Source: Pseudomonadota bacterium (GTDB taxonomy: Bacteria > Pseudomonadota > Alphaproteobacteria > RF32 > CAG-239). Taken from it: 8,316 nt of DNA. Numbering within the stretch: the stretch's first letter is position 1; each line of letters starts with the position of its first letter. Location of the stretch: positions 1 through 8,316 of the forward strand of contig JAJWCP010000066.1 of the NCBI GenBank assembly GCA_021617435.1, read 5' to 3'. Below, in pieces: positions 6,590 to 8,316 of the stretch. The notes under the pieces were generated by a model. It worked only from the letters and a program-made list of their open reading frames with translations, made no database searches and was not told where the DNA came from. The translations under genes were made by a program, and so were the position numbers.

Positions 6590-6617
6590 TTGACAAACGG
6601 CGTAAAATGTGTAAAAG
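6590..6617 (+). promoter_or_regulatory. Putative promoter of the tRNA-Arg gene
   Basis: A perfect TTGACA (6590-6595) is followed after 16 bp by TAAAAG (6612-6617), with a TGTG just before it that could act as an extended -10. Initiation near 6624 would leave a leader of about 15 bases before the mature tRNA at 6639. Its position and the consensus -35 support it as the tRNA promoter. Confidence 0.55.
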
Positions 6618-6638
6618 CTTTGTTCTATCAAAGCTCAG

Positions 6639-6715
6639 GCGCTCTTAGCTCAGCAGGATAGAGCAACAGCCTTCTAAGCTGTGGGTCGGGCGTTCGAATC
6701 GCCCAGAGCGCGCCA
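6639..6715 (+). tRNA. tRNA-Arg (anticodon UCU)
   Basis: A complete cloverleaf is visible. The acceptor stem is GCGCTCT with AGAGCGC. The D stem is GCTC with GAGC around AGCAGGATA. The anticodon stem is ACAGC with GCTGT around the loop CTTCTAA, giving anticodon TCT at 6673-6675. A five-base variable loop follows, then the T stem GGGCG with CGCCC around TTCGAAT. The discriminator is G and the CCA end is encoded (6713-6715). It reads AGA and, by wobble, AGG codons. A run of eight T residues follows the CCA directly. Confidence 0.97.
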
Positions 6716-6750
6716 TTTTTTTTATTTTCGCTTTGACAAAGGAGTTCTCC

Positions 6751-7416
6751 ATGGCAATCAAAAACATTTTTTGGGATGTTGACGGCGTATTGGCTAATTT
6801 AAATTACGCTTATTACAATTTTTTAACCAATCACCCGAAATATAAACCGCTTTATGGCAACATTAAATGGGAAGATTTGCCGAAGGTTTTACCGATTGTT
6901 CCCAAATACGGCGCCTTGGAGCTTAAAACCCATCCGACAATGGGCGTGGAAATGGATTATGATTTTTGCCATTCTCCGGAGTTTTTTACCAATCGTCCGC
7001 TTTATGACGGCGCGATTGAGGCTATCAAAGAATTTGATAAGCTTGGCTATAAGCAGTTTACAATGTCGGCAACTTTTGACGTTGAAACCAAAAAGAAGCT
7101 TTTGAATGCTTTGTTGGCGCCGGTTGCCGATATTATCAAAATTGAGTGTGTGCAGCACGGCAAATATATGCACGACACTGCCAAAGAAGATATGCTCAAA
7201 GAATGTTTTGAAAAATACGGATTAAAAGCCGATGAAACCGTTTTGGTTGACGACCGTATTTATAACCAGCATGCCGCTATTAATGTCGGCGCTCATCCGG
7301 TGCGCTTCCGCTGTGAATTTACTACCGACCTGCCGGAAGATTTGAAGTGGATACCGGAAGTGAAGAGTTATGAAGAGCTGAAAAATCTGTTAAGCACATT
7401 CAATACTAAAAAGTGA
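6751..7416 (+). CDS. HAD-superfamily hydrolase
   Basis: This encodes 221 residues from the ATG at 6751, chosen because AAAGGAG (6738-6744) lies 6 bases upstream; an in-frame TTG at 6733 has no such site. The HAD motifs are all visible. Motif I is FWDVDGVL with nucleophile D9 and acid D11, motif II is probably S106 in FTMSATF, motif III is K145 in a KEDMLKECF helix, and motif IV is VLVDDR (D167-D168). The insert between motifs I and II (about 15-85) fits a helical cap of the C1 type and contains several Tyr, Lys and Pro residues. These residues predict a Mg-dependent phosphatase or related phosphotransfer enzyme. The substrate is unknown, and I cannot assign it to phosphoglycolate phosphatase or a nucleotidase. 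The gene begins 35 bp after the tRNA-Arg CCA end, too close for a full separate promoter outside the tRNA, so it may be co-transcribed with the tRNA. Confidence 0.87.
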   Translation: MAIKNIFWDVDGVLANLNYAYYNFLTNHPKYKPLYGNIKWEDLPKVLPIVPKYGALELKTHPTMGVEMDYDFCHSPEFFTNRPLYDGAIEAIKEFDKLGYKQFTMSATFDVETKKKLLNALLAPVADIIKIECVQHGKYMHDTAKEDMLKECFEKYGLKADETVLVDDRIYNQHAAINVGAHPVRFRCEFTTDLPEDLKWIPEVKSYEELKNLLSTFNTKK

Positions 7417-7420
7417 TTAT

Positions 7421-7449
7421 AAAAAAACTCCCGTTTAGGGAGTTTTTTT
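7421..7449. terminator. Bidirectional intrinsic terminator
   Basis: AAAAAAACTCCC and GGGAGTTTTTTT are perfectly complementary around a GTTTA loop, so a T run follows the GC-containing stem on both strands. It lies 5 bases after the HAD hydrolase stop and 16 bases beyond the stop of the convergent pilin-like gene, and can end both transcripts. Confidence 0.95.
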
Positions 7450-7464
7450 AATGGCACCGTCGGT

Positions 7465-8211
7465 CTAAAACGGGTTGCTGAAAAAGTAAAATCGGCAAGA
7501 TGAAAGTTCGCAATTATTGCAAACCGCATCCATTTCAGTTACGGTGATGTCGGTTAAACATTTGCGCCCTGTTTGGCAAGAGCTGTTACCGTAAAATGTG
7601 CCGTATTCTTTAACCGGTGCGTCATCAGTGCTGGTTTGGTTAATAGTAACCTGACTTAGACTATCATTCCAACCTTTGCTTAGGCTTAACAAGTTGTAAC
7701 ACAACTCTTTTTGTGGTTTCTTAAAACTCCAGCCGATACCAATTCGGCGGTCGGGGTTGGTAAAAATCCAAACGCCGTTGCCGAAAGAATCCTGCAACTC
7801 ATTAGGCACATTTTCATAAGGCTTTAATCCGTCCGGTACCCAACCTGCTTTTATCATAATCGGGACAAGGTGGGCATTACCATAAGCATCGGTGGTCAAT
7901 GCTGATTTATCGGTTGCAAATTTGGTAAAAACGGTGGCAAGCAGTTGGTTGGCACTTTCAATTGTTTTGTTTATTTTGTATTTATTCATCGCCTTTGAGT
8001 ATCCGGCAATCGCCCCGACGGATAATACGCCTATTATCGCCAGAACGCCAAGCATTTCCACCATACTGCGACCTGCACAAACACTGTCACACTCCGGCTT
8101 GACCGGAGTGTCCAGGTGAAAGAAATTAGCTACTTTATTTGACCTGGATATTCGGGTCAAGCCCGAATATGACAGAGTGTAGTGTAAAAAACGGGTAAGA
8201 TGTGATTTCAT
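7465..8211 (-). CDS. Type IV pilin/pseudopilin-like protein with repeat-extended leader
   Basis: The 248-residue product contains a prepilin signature. G47 is followed by RSMVEMLGVLAIIGVLSVGA, so cleavage between G47 and R48 would put Glu at mature position +5, as prepilin peptidase substrates require, followed by the hydrophobic assembly helix. The mature part would be 201 residues. Its globular region has six cysteines (C171, C212, C218, C231, C234, C239), four of them near the end, suggesting disulfide-pinned loops. The leader is unusually long: residues of about 13-43 come from the 90-bp palindromic element at 8085-8174, in frame. GAGGAG (complement of 8221-8226) lies 9 bases before the ATG at 8211, so translation is expected to start upstream of the repeat. 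No assembly ATPase, peptidase or other pilin gene is nearby. A role in a type IV pilus, type II secretion or related fibre is inferred from the N-terminus only. Confidence 0.82.
   Translation of the reverse strand: MKSHLTRFLHYTLSYSGLTRISRSNKVANFFHLDTPVKPECDSVCAGRSMVEMLGVLAIIGVLSVGAIAGYSKAMNKYKINKTIESANQLLATVFTKFATDKSALTTDAYGNAHLVPIMIKAGWVPDGLKPYENVPNELQDSFGNGVWIFTNPDRRIGIGWSFKKPQKELCYNLLSLSKGWNDSLSQVTINQTSTDDAPVKEYGTFYGNSSCQTGRKCLTDITVTEMDAVCNNCELSSCRFYFFSNPF
8085..8174. repeat. 90-bp palindromic element of two hairpin arms, in frame in a coding region
   Basis: The left arm (8085-8129) and the reverse complement of the right arm (8130-8174) are both 45 bp and agree at 36 positions, meeting at a central AGCT. 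Each arm has a 9-bp hairpin. ACACTCCGG pairs with CCGGAGTGT at 8089-8111, and ATATTCGGG with CCCGAATAT at 8148-8170; the loops are CTTGA and TCAAG on the plus strand. TCCAGGT and ACCTGGA form an inner inverted pair, and TGTCA and TGACA form the ends. The length is exactly 30 codons, so the pilin-like frame remains open. The arrangement resembles the palindromic elements known to insert in frame in Rickettsia genes, but I cannot assign it to a named family. A few matching bases (ACACT types) outside the TGTCA ends suggest the true boundaries could be slightly wider. Confidence 0.88.
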
Positions 8212-8220
8212 AATAAAAAT

Positions 8221-8273
8221 CTCCTCAAATTGTTACGAATGAAAAGATTTTAGCTCGCGTTTTTTTTTTGCAA
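8221..8273 (-). promoter_or_regulatory. Putative promoter of the pilin-like gene with A10 tract in the spacer
   Basis: On the minus strand, TTGCAA (complement of 8268-8273) is followed by TAAAAT (complement of 8247-8252) after only 15 bp. Most of that spacer is a run of ten A residues (complement of 8260-8269), partly overlapping the -35. Initiation near 8240 would give a leader of about 30 bases that holds GAGGAG (complement of 8221-8226). The short spacer makes the call tentative. I see nothing further in 8274-8316. Confidence 0.38.
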
Positions 8274-8316
8274 TATTTACGAGTCCACGCTGTGCATAAG
8301 TTGTATTTAAACCACC

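Noticed and set aside
6596..6608. TAAAAT at 6603-6608 as the -10 element of the tRNA promoter
   Set aside because: It is only 7 bp from the TTGACA; the TAAAAG at 6612-6617 has proper spacing.
6733..6750. TTG start for the HAD hydrolase, adding six residues
   Set aside because: AAAGGAG would lie inside the coding region, and it is correctly spaced for the ATG at 6751, which begins just before motif I.
7892..8119. Plus-strand open frame ending in HSGLTGVSR
   Set aside because: It is antisense to the pilin-like gene and part of it is the palindromic repeat read on the other strand; no ribosome site or family match is evident.
8085..8174. CRISPR repeat or transposon end
   Set aside because: There is a single palindromic unit with no spacers, no transposase and no target-site duplication that can be read, so a palindromic repeat element is the better description.

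Overview
The window looks like chromosomal DNA from a Gram-negative bacterium with an outer membrane: it carries LolA, a periplasmic/outer-membrane DUF4105 protein and a type IV pilin-like protein. The most likely host is a low-to-moderate GC alphaproteobacterium of the uncultured, gut-associated kind. That placement rests on recalled similarity of the pilin N-terminus (GRSMVEMLGVLAIIGVLS) and of the palindromic repeat fused to it to proteins from such genomes; it is an inference, not a database result.

Layout. Positions 27-2368 (+) hold a DUF3015 protein and a DUF4105 protein, both exported, separated by a hairpin. Convergent to them, 4 bp away, is lolA (2373-2966, -). Next on the minus strand are an unrecognised multi-pass membrane protein with a CxxC motif (3102-3638) and an unrecognised 122-residue soluble protein (3850-4218), each with its own intrinsic terminator. 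Then come ispA and xseB (4326-5463, -), overlapping, with xseB first in transcription. A divergent 161-bp region separates xseB from a plus-strand pair: an ArsR-family repressor (5625-5891) and a flavin-reductase-like protein (5952-6575). A tRNA-Arg(UCU) gene (6639-6715) sits directly before a HAD-family hydrolase (6751-7416). A strong bidirectional terminator (7421-7449) divides that unit from a minus-strand type IV pilin-like gene (7465-8211).

The most interesting signal is at 8085-8174. A 90-bp near-palindrome, made of two 45-bp inverted arms that each fold into a 9-bp hairpin, is embedded in frame in the leader of the pilin-like gene. It adds about 30 codons and places the predicted prepilin cleavage site after residue 47. 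The two arms differ at nine positions. Six of these form three compensatory base-pair changes that keep both small hairpins intact, so the structure appears to be conserved. A 10-base A/T tract in the putative pilin promoter spacer is a second feature to follow up.

The rest is mostly housekeeping: isoprenoid synthesis (ispA), DNA repair (xseB), lipoprotein trafficking (lolA) and translation (tRNA). No transposase, integrase, CRISPR array or defence cassette is visible. No gene-free stretch exceeds 300 bases; the longest is 3639-3849 (211 bp), which holds a promoter and a terminator.
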